Positions 18,888 to 27,874 are shown, numbered from the stretch's first letter. The stretch is DNA of 64,000 nucleotides from Cyclobacteriaceae bacterium (GCA_028285685.1 JANQOR010000023.1:186001-250000); one strand, 5' to 3'. Translations and numbers: made by a program. Notes: generated from the letters alone by a model not told the origin.

Positions 18888-19097
18888 ATGGAATGGTTCA
18901 ATACATATGGAGGTTTGATAGGTCCGGTAGTAATACTGATCGTTGGTTTTCTAGCACGATTGTGGGGAAGGGCGATGGTGAAAACATCTGAAGATCAAGA
19001 TGAGGCGAAAAAGTGGTCCTTGTTAATTCCAGTTGGTGGGATACTTATTGCTATTGGGGTTTTGGCATTCGTCTATCGATCCTGGAACCTATTTTGA
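18888..19097 (+). CDS. Small two-helix membrane protein, unknown
   Basis: 69 residues with two hydrophobic segments (GLIGPVVILIVGFLARLWG and LLIPVGGILIAIGVLAFVY) separated by an acidic loop (KTSEDQDEAKKW). Plausible start at ATG 18888. It may belong with the sigma/membrane pair upstream, but the 118-bp gap leaves that open. No family recognised. Confidence 0.5.
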   Translation: MEWFNTYGGLIGPVVILIVGFLARLWGRAMVKTSEDQDEAKKWSLLIPVGGILIAIGVLAFVYRSWNLF

Positions 19098-19160
19098 TCT
19101 TAATATAAGCCAGTAGTAATGGTCTGATAATACGAACAGGCGGCTTTCCTTATATTGAGT

Positions 19161-19943
19161 TTACCATAAGAATTTTGTCCTCATGATTCTCGGGTAGTCG
19201 TTCAGGTTCACTCCAGCTGGAGCATGAACCAGTCTCGGGTGGCAGAAAACGACATCTCCCAGATCACCAGTAAATTCTACAACTTTCAATGGAACATCTT
19301 CAACAACGTTTACCTCATCCATAAACCAACTGACTTCTGAGCTGGATAGGCTTGGGTCAGTAAGTTTCTTGAAGTACGTATGGGTACTCATAAAATGCTT
19401 TCTATGTTGGCCATGTTTCTCTGCTCTCTGATCGTGCGAAAGAGATTTGTCGTAGTTGCGAATGGCGTGATGTGAACCCTCTACAGCTAGAGTACCTCCT
19501 CCTTTCGGCTGCACCTTAGAGAAAAAACTGAATACAAGAAGTCCTCCCAATTCTGGCTGTCGAAACAACTCATAGTCCCAATGCCACAACTTACTGGTTA
19601 AACTCCATTCGGTGGAAGGAGGGCTGGGAAAATTGACATTGTACCCTCCCCAGGAATTAGGTTTATCCCAATCCTTTTTTCCTAACAGTTCATTAATTAT
19701 TGAAAGGAAATGATCATTAATAAGCAATTTGTCAGTTTCACTAAACTTTGCCTTTCGAGGTGAATGGGAGGGAGTTGACCAGGTATTTCTATCGTCTTTC
19801 CTAATACCAAACTCTTCTTCTAACTCCTCCCAAATTTCTTCTTGGATCTTTTGAACGTGGATTTTGTCAAAGACACCCTCCAACTTAAGGTACCCCTTAT
19901 CACGAAAGCTGTCAATCTCAGTTTTTGAAACGGTTGGCATCAC
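19161..19943 (-). CDS. Phytanoyl-CoA dioxygenase (PhyH) family Fe(II)/2-oxoglutarate oxygenase
   Basis: 260 residues. It begins in typical PhyH fashion (IDSFRDKGYLKLEGVFD). The iron ligands are recognisable: His and Asp in LWHWDYELFR (HxD) and a distal His in VFCHPRLVHAP. The 2-oxoglutarate-binding Arg is probably in PRIMRTKF. GGLLVFSFFSKVQPKGGGTL matches the core strands preceding the distal His. A cytoplasmic hydroxylase; the substrate is unknown because members act on phytanoyl-CoA, small metabolites, antibiotics and ectoine. No biosynthetic neighbours point to a pathway. Confidence 0.75.
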   Translation of the reverse strand: MMPTVSKTEIDSFRDKGYLKLEGVFDKIHVQKIQEEIWEELEEEFGIRKDDRNTWSTPSHSPRKAKFSETDKLLINDHFLSIINELLGKKDWDKPNSWGGYNVNFPSPPSTEWSLTSKLWHWDYELFRQPELGGLLVFSFFSKVQPKGGGTLAVEGSHHAIRNYDKSLSHDQRAEKHGQHRKHFMSTHTYFKKLTDPSLSSSEVSWFMDEVNVVEDVPLKVVEFTGDLGDVVFCHPRLVHAPAGVNLNDYPRIMRTKFLW

Positions 19944-20093
19944 CTACTACTTCAGTGGAGTAGATAAAAATAAGCATAAATCAATTTGAAAATTTGACAT
20001 GGGACTGACGTAGCTCGCTGGCTAGGCTAGATGACGCTAGCTAGTAGTTTGTGCTATAAATTCGGACTACTTTAGTCTCTCAAAACGAATGGC

Positions 20094-20231
20094 ATGAGAA
20101 GTGATTCTCACTATGATCTGTATGAACCCCGCTCGGAGCGAAAAGCGAAGGCCGGCTGCTTTTACATTATTCTTGGATTGATTGTAATTGCCTTGATTGT
20201 TATGATCGCAACTGATACGTTTATTTGGTAG
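20094..20231 (+). CDS. Very small single-helix membrane protein (45 aa)
   Basis: A 45-codon frame (MRSDSHYDLYEPRSERKAKA...) with a charged N-terminus and one hydrophobic helix (FYIILGLIVIALIVMIA) ending TDTFIW before TAG. The composition is that of a genuine bitopic small protein. It sits 45 bp upstream of the GIY-YIG gene on the same strand, and both are preceded by CAAAACGAATG. No homologue recognised. Confidence 0.4.
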   Translation: MRSDSHYDLYEPRSERKAKAGCFYIILGLIVIALIVMIATDTFIW

Positions 20232-20276
20232 CGCTTGGTCTTACAAAACGAATGAAATGATCTAACTAAATCCCGA

Positions 20277-20618
20277 ATGAAGTACCAGGTTTACGTGATC
20301 GAGTTATCCAAACGGGTATTTACGGAAAATGCACGATTTCGAGCAGCCAATCCGCAGTTCAATGGCGTGCTGGAGTGCCTGTATGTTGGGATGACGAGTA
20401 AGACACCTGAGGAACGATTTAAACAACATAAAACGAGATACACAAATAAGAAAGGCCACAAGCTGTCATCCAATATCGTTCAAAAATACGGGACCTATCT
20501 TCGTCCTAATCTATACAATCACATCAAGCCGATGTCTACCCGGTCGGAGGCATTACAGATGGAAGAGAAGTTGGCTTTGGAGTTGCGAAGGAAGCGATAT
20601 GCCGTATGGTTTAACTGA
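20277..20618 (+). CDS. GIY-YIG superfamily protein
   Basis: 113 residues with a degenerate GIY-YIG pattern: VYVIEL as first strand and LYVGMTSKTPEERFKQHKTR as the YIG-like strand plus the conserved Arg helix. A terminal acidic residue lies in EALQMEEKLALELRRKRY. Small stand-alone GIY-YIG proteins are predicted nucleases (UvrC/YhbQ-like), but the weak first motif makes activity uncertain. Cytoplasmic. Confidence 0.6.
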   Translation: MKYQVYVIELSKRVFTENARFRAANPQFNGVLECLYVGMTSKTPEERFKQHKTRYTNKKGHKLSSNIVQKYGTYLRPNLYNHIKPMSTRSEALQMEEKLALELRRKRYAVWFN

Positions 20619-20714
20619 TTGATTACAAAACGAAGCTTGCAAAATGATTGACATTTCACAGCCATTATAGGTCAAAGAAGAATGTAATCACCTTAGATAC
20701 GTGGACTGATAATT

Positions 20715-21545
20715 CTATGCAGGCTTTTTGATTTTGGGTTTCAATCCGACCAATCTTTTTCTGGTTACGATGAACTCCTTCCCCGATTTTAATTTGAGAA
20801 TGTACTTCTCGTGCTCCCAGTAATTATAACTGTCGATCTCATTAAGATTCACAATGGCTGACCTGTTTATTCTCACAAAGTACTTTTTAGGTAGCATTCT
20901 TTCGAGCGCTTGCAGTGTATAGTCTATTTCCTGTGTTCCGGTGCTCGTTGTTACGGAATACTCCTTGTCTGTTTTCTCAAAAAAATGAACATCTTTCAAT
21001 GCGACTTCATCTTTGTGCTTACCAACAGGTAACGTTCTTGCGAGAGGATGCAATCGGGTGCTGAATCTTTCATGTAGTATTAAAAAGTGAAAGGCTAAGT
21101 ATACGATCGTGAAGACCTGAACTAGGTCCCACGGATTATAGAATGTGGCTTCAAGAGATGAGTTTGAATCAAAGAAATGGATCGTGGTTTTGATAATCGA
21201 AAAGAGAACAAAAACAAGTAAGCCTATCAATAGTAGTTTAGACTCTGCCTGAAGCCATTCAAGCGGTCTTTTTGGAATTGAACGAAGGTTAAGCTTAGTG
21301 CTAAATATTCTTAAACTTTCCAGGCCCAACAAAACGACCGATGAAGACAAAAAGGAACTTTGAACAAAGGAAGAATAGACCAGTTCACGGCTACAACTAC
21401 CTATCGTTGCAAGATTGTTTGTCCCGAAACCGCACAGGGATAGAAGCTCGGGAGCGAGCGAAACAAGTAGAAGCCCCACAATCATTGAAGGACTTCTTAG
21501 CATGGTAAAATTGAGTCGCGTAGGGAATTCCTTGGTTCGGTTCAT
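20715..21545 (-). CDS. Membrane-bound LytTR-domain transcriptional regulator
   Basis: 276 residues. The N-terminal 170 residues have about four transmembrane helices (SMIVGLLLVSLAPELLSL; SFLSSSVVLLGLESL; LLIGLLVFVLFSIIK; VFTIVYLAFHFLIL). The C-terminal 95 residues are a LytTR DNA-binding domain (DVHFFEKTDKEYSV, then KKYFVRINRSAIVNLNEIDS, then FIVTRKRLVGLKPK). This one-component membrane regulator type is common in Bacteroidota. It is divergent from the DoxX gene 98 bp away, so it may control DoxX and the following gene. Confidence 0.85.
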   Translation of the reverse strand: MNRTKEFPTRLNFTMLRSPSMIVGLLLVSLAPELLSLCGFGTNNLATIGSCSRELVYSSFVQSSFLSSSVVLLGLESLRIFSTKLNLRSIPKRPLEWLQAESKLLLIGLLVFVLFSIIKTTIHFFDSNSSLEATFYNPWDLVQVFTIVYLAFHFLILHERFSTRLHPLARTLPVGKHKDEVALKDVHFFEKTDKEYSVTTSTGTQEIDYTLQALERMLPKKYFVRINRSAIVNLNEIDSYNYWEHEKYILKLKSGKEFIVTRKRLVGLKPKIKKPA

Positions 21546-21643
21546 TTAATCCGTATTTCGGTTATTGAACACTACGTAAGCCAATTGGTCAACGTTTTAC
21601 AATTGTAGTTTTAAGCACATGTCACATTTAAAGTTTTCACAAA

Positions 21644-22060
21644 ATGCTGCCAGGGTCTAACCTACTAAAATCAAAAGATACGAGAGACTCGATCGGAATA
21701 TTGATCCTCAGATTGTTTGCCTTCTCCATGATTGCTATTCATGGTTGGGAAAAATTGATTCAGGTTTTGAACGGGGGTTTTGAATTTCTAGACCCTTTAG
21801 GAATAGGAGAAGCCCCAACGCTTTTTATAGCGGTGTTAAGCGAATTTGTCAGTCCTATTTTCGTGCTGATTGGCTACAAAACTCGTCCATTCACTATTCC
21901 GACTATTCTGACTTTGCTTGTTGTAATTCTGATTTTTCATGCCGGAGACCCCTTCATAGATCGTGAACTAGCATTCGTTTACCTGGTTGCTTTTTCTAGC
22001 CTCTTATTTTTAGGTGGCGGCAAAATTTCTCTGGACTATGTCTACAGCAAAAAGGGGTAG
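21644..22060 (+). CDS. DoxX family membrane protein
   Basis: 138 residues, four transmembrane helices. Typical DoxX features are LILRLFAFSMIAIHGWEKL at the start, GIGEAPTLFIAVLSEFVSPI (GxxEfxxp-type motif) and FIDRELAFVYLVAFSSLLFL. DoxX-like proteins are linked to redox and thiol stress; the exact reaction is unknown. Seven bases separate it from the next membrane protein, so they form an operon. Confidence 0.85.
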   Translation: MLPGSNLLKSKDTRDSIGILILRLFAFSMIAIHGWEKLIQVLNGGFEFLDPLGIGEAPTLFIAVLSEFVSPIFVLIGYKTRPFTIPTILTLLVVILIFHAGDPFIDRELAFVYLVAFSSLLFLGGGKISLDYVYSKKG

Positions 22061-22067
22061 ATACTTT

Positions 22068-22787
22068 ATGAGGTGGTTTGCATCAAGAAGAGCACCATTT
22101 GATCAGGCCGGGATTTTCATTTTGCTGCTGATGTTGGTTATCTGGTTTGGATTTGGGCCGTCCTATTTTTTCAAGATTTTTAAGGGCGTCACATTCACAG
22201 CCTATTTTCATTTGCACGCCATTTTCATGGTTCTGTGGGTAATGATTCTACTTGCACAACCAGTTCTGATCAGAAGAAAAAAGTTTGGTCTGCATAAATC
22301 AGTTGGTAAGTTTTCCTATCTACTCTTTCCAATCATGATTATAACTACGATGTTGCTAATTCATAGTCAGCTTAGTGGCTCCACAGATGAAGGATCATCC
22401 TTTTTCATACCTTTTAAGGACGTCATTGTTTTGGTAGTCTACTACTCGCTTGGTATCGGCTTTAAACGCAATGTGCAACTTCATTCGAGGCTTATGATTG
22501 CAACGATAATCCCACTCATCGAACCATCATTGGTTCGTGCGTTTTTCAACCTCCTGCCAGATCCTATTGTTTCTCATAGCTACTACCTGACCATCGCGAT
22601 TATTGACCTTGTGATTGTTTTTCTTATAATCAGGGATCTTAAGTTTCCAAAGTTGAGATGGGTATTTGTCAGCCTTTTAGGTCTGATAATTTTGTTTCAG
22701 ACAGCAATCATCACAGGGGCAGCCGATGCTAAGTGGATGAACCAAATAGCCAGAAGGTTTTCCGAGCTACCACTTACTGTGAAGTGA
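22068..22787 (+). CDS. Multi-pass membrane protein, possible haem-binding/DUF2306-like
   Basis: 239 residues from ATG 22068 (7 bp after the DoxX stop; in-frame ATGs at 22014 and 22038 lie inside DoxX). About six hydrophobic helices. Conserved-looking His residues near helix ends (TAYFHLHAIFMVLWVM; FGLHKSVGKFSYLLFP; VQLHSRLMIATIIPLI) resemble the b-type haem or quinone-binding arrangement of small membrane cytochrome-like families. The family assignment is tentative. Co-transcribed with DoxX. Confidence 0.55.
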   Translation: MRWFASRRAPFDQAGIFILLLMLVIWFGFGPSYFFKIFKGVTFTAYFHLHAIFMVLWVMILLAQPVLIRRKKFGLHKSVGKFSYLLFPIMIITTMLLIHSQLSGSTDEGSSFFIPFKDVIVLVVYYSLGIGFKRNVQLHSRLMIATIIPLIEPSLVRAFFNLLPDPIVSHSYYLTIAIIDLVIVFLIIRDLKFPKLRWVFVSLLGLIILFQTAIITGAADAKWMNQIARRFSELPLTVK

Positions 22788-22819
22788 AAGAGTGGCTCTA
22801 AGTTCAGCTTTAACGGTAA

Positions 22820-23194
22820 TCAATTGTAAATGACCTCAGAGCAGTCACCCTGACAACTACTCTTAGCATCTTCCAGCTTCTTTTTAATCATTTTCAATTC
22901 AGCGATTTTTTGATTGATAAACTCAATCTTGGAGTCAATGATTGGCGATACGGTTTCACAGTTGACATCATCTATATCTTCTAGCAAAAGAAGGTCTTCA
23001 GTCTCTCGCAAGGTGAATCCCAGCGACTTCATTTGCCTTATTGCAACCAGCCTTTCCAGTACCTTCTGGTCGTAAACACGATAGTTGTTTTTACCCCTTG
23101 TTTTCTTATCCAATTGGATCAGACCAATTTTCTCGTACCATCGGATCGTATCCGTGGTAAATCCAGTCTTTTTTGCTATTTCACCTATCAACAT
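22820..23194 (-). CDS. MerR-family metal-type transcriptional regulator
   Basis: 124 residues. The N-terminal winged helix (MLIGEIAKKTGFTTDTIRWY followed by EKIGLIQLDKKTRGKNNYRVY) and the dimerisation helix are textbook MerR. The effector region carries three Cys in a Hg/Zn/Cd-sensor pattern: one before the long helix (DVNCETVSPIIDSKI) and two at the end (SSCQGDC). It is divergent from the CCPFF protein gene, with a dyad between them. The likely ligand is a soft metal ion; which one cannot be told. Confidence 0.88.
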   Translation of the reverse strand: MLIGEIAKKTGFTTDTIRWYEKIGLIQLDKKTRGKNNYRVYDQKVLERLVAIRQMKSLGFTLRETEDLLLLEDIDDVNCETVSPIIDSKIEFINQKIAELKMIKKKLEDAKSSCQGDCSEVIYN

Positions 23195-23226
23195 ATCCGT
23201 TCAATTTTTTTGAAACATTGGAGCAT

Positions 23227-23244
23227 ACTTCAAACCGTAGAAGT
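23227..23244. promoter_or_regulatory. Candidate MerR operator
   Basis: A dyad ACTTC-N8-GAAGT lies in the 69-bp gap between the divergent merR-type gene and the CCPFF protein gene. Its half-sites and spacing resemble operators of CueR/ZntR/MerR-type regulators, so it probably controls one or both promoters. Confidence 0.5.
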
Positions 23245-23263
23245 TGAATAAAAGTACAAAAAG

Positions 23264-23677
23264 ATGAAAAATTTAATTCCCAAACTTACTTATGTTATGT
23301 GCTTAACTGCCTGTGGTTTTGCAAATGCACAATCCTCACAGGACGAGACAAGTCAAGTGATCGACGACCAGATTTTTACTTCAGAGCCGCTGGTTTGCAA
23401 GTTGACAGGTCCTGAATTCAGAAAACGCTTGGATGAACTAAGAACAATCGTATTTGCTAAGGTTGAGTCCTATGAGGAATTGGAAAACGGGTATGTCTTC
23501 AAATTTGAAGATGACGAGGATTTTCTTCCGAAGCTTATGGATTACATGTTGTCTGAGCGTAAATGCTGTCCATTTTTCGATTTCAATTTATCTGTTAAGT
23601 CCAAAAGAGGAGGGCCCGACCTCACCGTCTCCGGCCCGGATGGAGCAAAGGAAATGATTGAAATGATGATAGAATGA
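23264..23677 (+). CDS. Exported CCPFF-motif protein of MerR-linked loci
   Basis: 137 residues: signal peptide (YVMCLTACGFANAQ), then a compact domain (residues 45-137). It has a Cys in EPLVCKLTGPEFRKRLDELR and the diagnostic SERKCCPFFDFNLSV. Proteins with this CCPFF domain commonly accompany MerR-type regulators in metal-responsive operons; their activity is not established as far as I know. The vicinal cysteines suggest soft-metal binding in the periplasm. The divergent MerR gene and the dyad upstream support metal-responsive expression, and the methyltransferase gene follows after 10 bp. Confidence 0.6.
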   Translation: MKNLIPKLTYVMCLTACGFANAQSSQDETSQVIDDQIFTSEPLVCKLTGPEFRKRLDELRTIVFAKVESYEELENGYVFKFEDDEDFLPKLMDYMLSERKCCPFFDFNLSVKSKRGGPDLTVSGPDGAKEMIEMMIE

Positions 23678-23687
23678 CCTTGCTTGA

Positions 23688-24344
23688 ATGAGCAAGGGGA
23701 AGAAGATCAAGAGGGGACTCTTTAAACGCAGTTTTGCTAAAATCCAGTACGGCTTTGATGATTTAAGCTATCGCCTGCATCACGAGAAAAAAGTAGAATT
23801 GTTTCGAGGCCTTCATGGACATGTGTTAGAGATTGGCCCTGGCACTGGAGTAAATTTCCCTTTTCTTAAGCAAAAACCAATTGTTTGGCAGGGGATTGAA
23901 CCTAACCCCGCAATGCATCCATTTCTTTACAGATCAGCAGCGTTAAATGAAATTCGACCTGTACTGGTTGAAGGAGCGTCTGAAGAAATAGATTTAGACG
24001 CTAACTCAATGGACTATGTCATCAGCACAGAGGTGCTTTGTTCGGTAAGCAACCTATCAAAAAGTCTTTCTGAGATTAAAAGGGTCCTAAAGCCAAAGGG
24101 ACGATTTGTTTTTTTAGAACATGTAGTGGATAAAAAAGATATATGGCGGAGATCCATTCAAAGCTTACTGCCATATACACCCTGGAGGTATTTTTCTGAT
24201 GGTTGTGATCCATCCAGGGACATAGGTACAGCCATAAAAAACGCAAAATTCTCAGAGGTTAATTTTTCTGAATATATGGTGAAAGGAAAAGGAGTCATTG
24301 TTGACATAACCCGACCTCATATTTGTGGCTGGGCGCAGAAGTAG
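23688..24344 (+). CDS. Class I SAM-dependent methyltransferase
   Basis: 218 residues. SAM-binding motif I is HVLEIGPGTGVNFPFL, followed by the acidic end of strand 2 (WQGIEPNP) and motif IV-like MDYVISTEVLCSVSN, then LKPKGRFVFLEHV. This matches the Methyltransf_11/UbiE-like fold. It follows the CCPFF gene by 10 bp, so it is in the MerR-controlled operon. The substrate could be a small molecule or a metal(loid); neither is shown by sequence. Confidence 0.8.
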   Translation: MSKGKKIKRGLFKRSFAKIQYGFDDLSYRLHHEKKVELFRGLHGHVLEIGPGTGVNFPFLKQKPIVWQGIEPNPAMHPFLYRSAALNEIRPVLVEGASEEIDLDANSMDYVISTEVLCSVSNLSKSLSEIKRVLKPKGRFVFLEHVVDKKDIWRRSIQSLLPYTPWRYFSDGCDPSRDIGTAIKNAKFSEVNFSEYMVKGKGVIVDITRPHICGWAQK

Positions 24345-24349
24345 ATCAA

Positions 24350-24631
24350 TTACCTAACGTTTGGGAATCCAAGAACCAAAAACAAAAGTGAGCCAAAAAC
24401 TAGTATGAAGATTATAAAAAAAATCACTCGTTTTTGTCGAGTCTTCCGCTGCCTTCGATGAAATCGTTCCAGGAAAATTTGCTTCTGCTCTTCATCAAAG
24501 TGCCTGGTTTTTTCAGCAACTCTTCTTTTGACATAGTGAAGGCTGTTTTCCTGATAGATTTTTCTTAGCGATTTTTTCCCACCTTTTAGAAGCCTTCTAT
24601 TACTTCTGTAAGACTTCACCATAAAATCCAT
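24350..24631 (-). CDS. Small basic protein with C-terminal membrane anchor
   Basis: 93 residues from the ATG at 24631 (an earlier in-frame start at 24649 adds six residues). Strongly basic (KSYRSNRRLLKGGKKSLRKI) with a helical mid-section and a terminal hydrophobic helix (VIFFIIFILVFGSLLFLVLG). No family recognised. Convergent with the methyltransferase gene, five bases between stops. Confidence 0.5.
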   Translation of the reverse strand: MDFMVKSYRSNRRLLKGGKKSLRKIYQENSLHYVKRRVAEKTRHFDEEQKQIFLERFHRRQRKTRQKRVIFFIIFILVFGSLLFLVLGFPNVR

Positions 24632-24784
24632 TACGCCAGAACCACCCATGTATCAAATGTAATGTTATACTGATAGAAATAAGTATCGACGATGGTGAAG
24701 AGACTGGTGGAATGCGTTGTTGAAGTGATTTTTTGATTTAAGCAATCGTCTGCTTGCGGAACTCTTCGCAAATCTTGTTGTTCT

Positions 24785-27433
24785 TTAATCCTCCTTAAGT
24801 ACTGTGATTGGATTAACACTAGCTGCTTTCTGCACGACAAACACAATGGTGAGAATGGAAAACAGCATTAGCAAAAGCCCGGCTGCAAACATGAGCAGTA
24901 GAGGAAAATCAATCCTGTAAGGATAATTGAGCAGCCAACTATTCATACAGTAGTAGCTCAATGGAAATGCCACCAATAGGCTGATAAGGATGATTCTGAT
25001 ATATTTTTTAGCAAACATCAACAGGATGCTGAGAACACTTGCTCCTAAGACTTTGCGAACACCAATCTCACTTTTCTTGTAGGCGGCCAGCTGCGAGACC
25101 AATCCGAACAGTCCCATAAAAGCGATGATAACTACAACGCCGGAGGCTATTGAAATCAGAACATCAAGCTTTCTTTCATTACTGTACAGATTTCCATATA
25201 GATCTTTCAGGAAAAAGTATTCGATGGGCATGTCTGAAGCGAAAACCTTTACCTCTGATTCAATTTTAGAAATTACCGACGCATTTACGTCCCTGTTGGA
25301 CAATTTACATGCTACAAAATGTGAGCGTGGAGGCTGGATATCCATTACCAGTCCGTCAATTTCCTGATGCATCGATTCAAGGTGGAAATTTGCCAGAACA
25401 CCAATGATTTTACCTCTTCGCGGGTATCGACCATTTTCCCCCTGAGTGAGGTACTCGATCGTCATGTCAAGCGCTTGCTCGGGTGTGACACCAAGGATTT
25501 CAAGTGTTTTTTCGTTTACCAGAAAAGAAGTAGTATCGGTGCTGATTGCTGGATCGTAGTCCCGACCGGCCACCAGCCTCAGATCGTATGTATCAATAAA
25601 GCCCTCATCTACATGGAGCCTTCCCAGCCCAAGTGTGTCACCGGATATACCGCTTGCGGAAAAGACATAGCTACTGTAGTAGGGTTGATCTCCAGCAAGT
25701 TTATGGGAGGTAATCGATACGTTGGAGACTTCAGGTATCGAAAGAAGGTTTGTTCTCAAAAGCGAAAGTTCAGTGGTCTCAACGTTGTTGGTGGAAATCA
25801 TCAGCAACTGTTCTGGTGAGTATCCAAGATCTTTTGTTTGTAGATAGTGTTGCTGCAGTTTTATTACTCCGATCGAAATGATCAAAGTGGTGCATATGAC
25901 AAATTGAAAAACCATTAGTCCATCTCCGATCGAATTGCCGCCTAACCTTTCAGTTGATTTCCCTTTTAGCGAATGAACGATTCCCGGATCGCCCGTACTG
26001 ATGGCTGAGTAAATTCCGGTTAAGACGCTAACTAGTATGACAATAAGCAATACATAGACAATCAATAGGCCGTCGAACTCACCGAAAATGGTTAATTCTT
26101 TACTAAGCAGTTCATTGAAAAATGGTAGCAGCAGTTGAGCCAGTCCAAGAGAAAGAACCAGCGAAAGAAAGGTCAACACCCCGCTTTCCAAAACGAACTG
26201 CAGAACAAGGTCGGACTTCATGCCGCCCATAACTTTTCTTATGCCCATTTCTTTTGTTCGTTTGATGGAACGTGCAATGTTGAGATTAATAAAATTGGCG
26301 CACGCAAGAATCAGGATGATAATCGCAACGCTAACAAGGATATACAGATACTGCTTATTTGTACCAGGTTTAAGTTCATTGCTCGTGCCTGCGGTGAGAT
26401 GGATGTCTATGACCTTTTGAAGAAAAGCAGACCTTCGCTCGTTCCACCCATCTCCGATTTTTCGTTCAAAGAAATCTGGAAATTGGGCTTCTATGTTTTC
26501 TATGTCTGCATTTTCACGAACCTTCAAATAGGTATGATAATATCGAATGGTCCAGTTATCGATGATTCGCCAGAAGCTCTTTAGCGTGCTGAAAGAACAG
26601 ATTAAATCCGCACCAAAATGCATTTTTTCAGGCATGGCACTCATGACTCCTGACACAACCAGGTCTACCTCGTTATTGTAGGTTAAAATTTTACCCATTG
26701 GGTCAGTATTTCCGAAGTACTTTTTGGCGATTTCCTCACTTATAACCACCCTGTTGGGTTGACTCAGCGCTGTCTCTTGATTTCCAGTGATTAGATCAAT
26801 TTTAAAAAAGGCAAGAAGTTGTTGATCTCCCCAGATAAGATCAGATTCATAAAATGAAGTGTTTGAAGATCTATTTGTGACCAACACGTCCAGCCGGTAC
26901 TTCATAATGCGACCTGCATCTAGCAACTCAGGAAATTCTTCCACTAGGGCAGGCCCCCACGGAGCTCCGGTAAAAGCTGTGTTTTCAATATGACCACTGT
27001 CCGATATGGTCCTGGAAGTTAGCCGGTAAATCGTCTTATCCGGATGTTGTGTATCGAAGCTGGATTCATATCGGATAAAGATGAAAATCAAGATACAAAT
27101 AGCCATGCTGACAGTGAGTCCCGATACATTGATAAAGGAATTGACACTCCGCTTGAGCAGATTTCGATAGGCAGTTTGGAAATAGCTTTTGAGTAAGGAA
27201 AATGAAGTAAGCGCGCTAATGGTTTTGGAGTGGATGTGTTTTAGTTCATTTGGAAGAAAGCGAGATAAGGCATGTTGGTGAGCCTCTTGAAATTTCATGC
27301 CTTCAGCCATTTTGGTTTCAACTTCTGTGCAGATATGATCAAGCAGGTCTTCTTTGAGCGGAGGATAATGAATATCCCGTTTTGTTAAATCCAATTCAAT
27401 TAGCCTGACTTGTTTTTTCGTCAGTTTTCTCAT
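24785..27433 (-). CDS. FtsX/MacB-type ABC transporter permease with permease-prefix domain
   Basis: 882 residues. An N-terminal permease-prefix domain (residues 1-75: LTKKQVRLIELDLTKRDIHY, then KEDLLDHICTEVETKMAEG) precedes two copies of the MacB periplasmic core plus FtsX module. Transmembrane clusters lie at about 100-120, 365-465, 510-530 and 770-870. Conserved segments are ARSIKRTKEMGIRKVMGGMK and AAYKKSEIGVRKVLGASV, the coupling helices of each FtsX half. Such Bacteroidota permeases export peptides/antimicrobials or act in envelope stress. No ATPase gene is adjacent. Its ATG overlaps the stop of the PadR gene (4 bp), so the regulator and permease are translationally coupled. Confidence 0.9.
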   Translation of the reverse strand: MRKLTKKQVRLIELDLTKRDIHYPPLKEDLLDHICTEVETKMAEGMKFQEAHQHALSRFLPNELKHIHSKTISALTSFSLLKSYFQTAYRNLLKRSVNSFINVSGLTVSMAICILIFIFIRYESSFDTQHPDKTIYRLTSRTISDSGHIENTAFTGAPWGPALVEEFPELLDAGRIMKYRLDVLVTNRSSNTSFYESDLIWGDQQLLAFFKIDLITGNQETALSQPNRVVISEEIAKKYFGNTDPMGKILTYNNEVDLVVSGVMSAMPEKMHFGADLICSFSTLKSFWRIIDNWTIRYYHTYLKVRENADIENIEAQFPDFFERKIGDGWNERRSAFLQKVIDIHLTAGTSNELKPGTNKQYLYILVSVAIIILILACANFINLNIARSIKRTKEMGIRKVMGGMKSDLVLQFVLESGVLTFLSLVLSLGLAQLLLPFFNELLSKELTIFGEFDGLLIVYVLLIVILVSVLTGIYSAISTGDPGIVHSLKGKSTERLGGNSIGDGLMVFQFVICTTLIISIGVIKLQQHYLQTKDLGYSPEQLLMISTNNVETTELSLLRTNLLSIPEVSNVSITSHKLAGDQPYYSSYVFSASGISGDTLGLGRLHVDEGFIDTYDLRLVAGRDYDPAISTDTTSFLVNEKTLEILGVTPEQALDMTIEYLTQGENGRYPRRGKIIGVLANFHLESMHQEIDGLVMDIQPPRSHFVACKLSNRDVNASVISKIESEVKVFASDMPIEYFFLKDLYGNLYSNERKLDVLISIASGVVVIIAFMGLFGLVSQLAAYKKSEIGVRKVLGASVLSILLMFAKKYIRIILISLLVAFPLSYYCMNSWLLNYPYRIDFPLLLMFAAGLLLMLFSILTIVFVVQKAASVNPITVLKED

Positions 27434-27762
27434 GCCGGTTTAGGGTAAAAAATGTTCTTCATCGTACGGGCAAACCGTTCAAATTCATCGACTTTCAGCT
27501 TCAAACTGCTTGATCCTGATTGAGTGATCGAGTAATACCTGCGTGTTCGATTTCCAATGGAGACTCTTTCAGCGGTAACCCATCCCATTTCTTCCATTTT
27601 ATGAAGAATAGGGTAGAGTGAGCCCTCTGTTACTACGATTTCATTGTCAGACAGCACTTTAACCTTCTGCGTGATTTCGTAACCATACATGCGTTTGTGT
27701 TGGTGTAGGACTTGAAGAATGATGGTTTGAAATGTGCCTTTTAGTAATTGTGTTGAATACAT
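27430..27762 (-). CDS. PadR-family transcriptional regulator
   Basis: 110 residues from the ATG at 27762 (MYSTQLLKGTFQTIILQVLH); an upstream in-frame start at 27777 is less likely. The winged helix is typical: KRMYGYEITQKVKVLSD, then EGSLYPILHKMEEMGWVTAE, then RRYYSITQSG. Overlaps the FtsX permease gene by 4 bp; the PadR/permease pair is a recurrent Bacteroidota arrangement in which PadR represses its own operon. Confidence 0.9.
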   Translation of the reverse strand: MYSTQLLKGTFQTIILQVLHQHKRMYGYEITQKVKVLSDNEIVVTEGSLYPILHKMEEMGWVTAERVSIGNRTRRYYSITQSGSSSLKLKVDEFERFARTMKNIFYPKPA

Positions 27763-27874
27763 AGTATACCAATGCATTGAATTACGATATAAACGAATAA
27801 AGCAGAAAAGAGGTTATGACAGTAGTTGTAAGACCGACATTCTCATGCTTTACCTTTGAGATCAAATTGAAAAA

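Noticed and set aside
25125..26584. Plus-strand open frames opposite the FtsX permease
   Set aside because: Shadow frames of a well-supported permease gene; no domain or start context.
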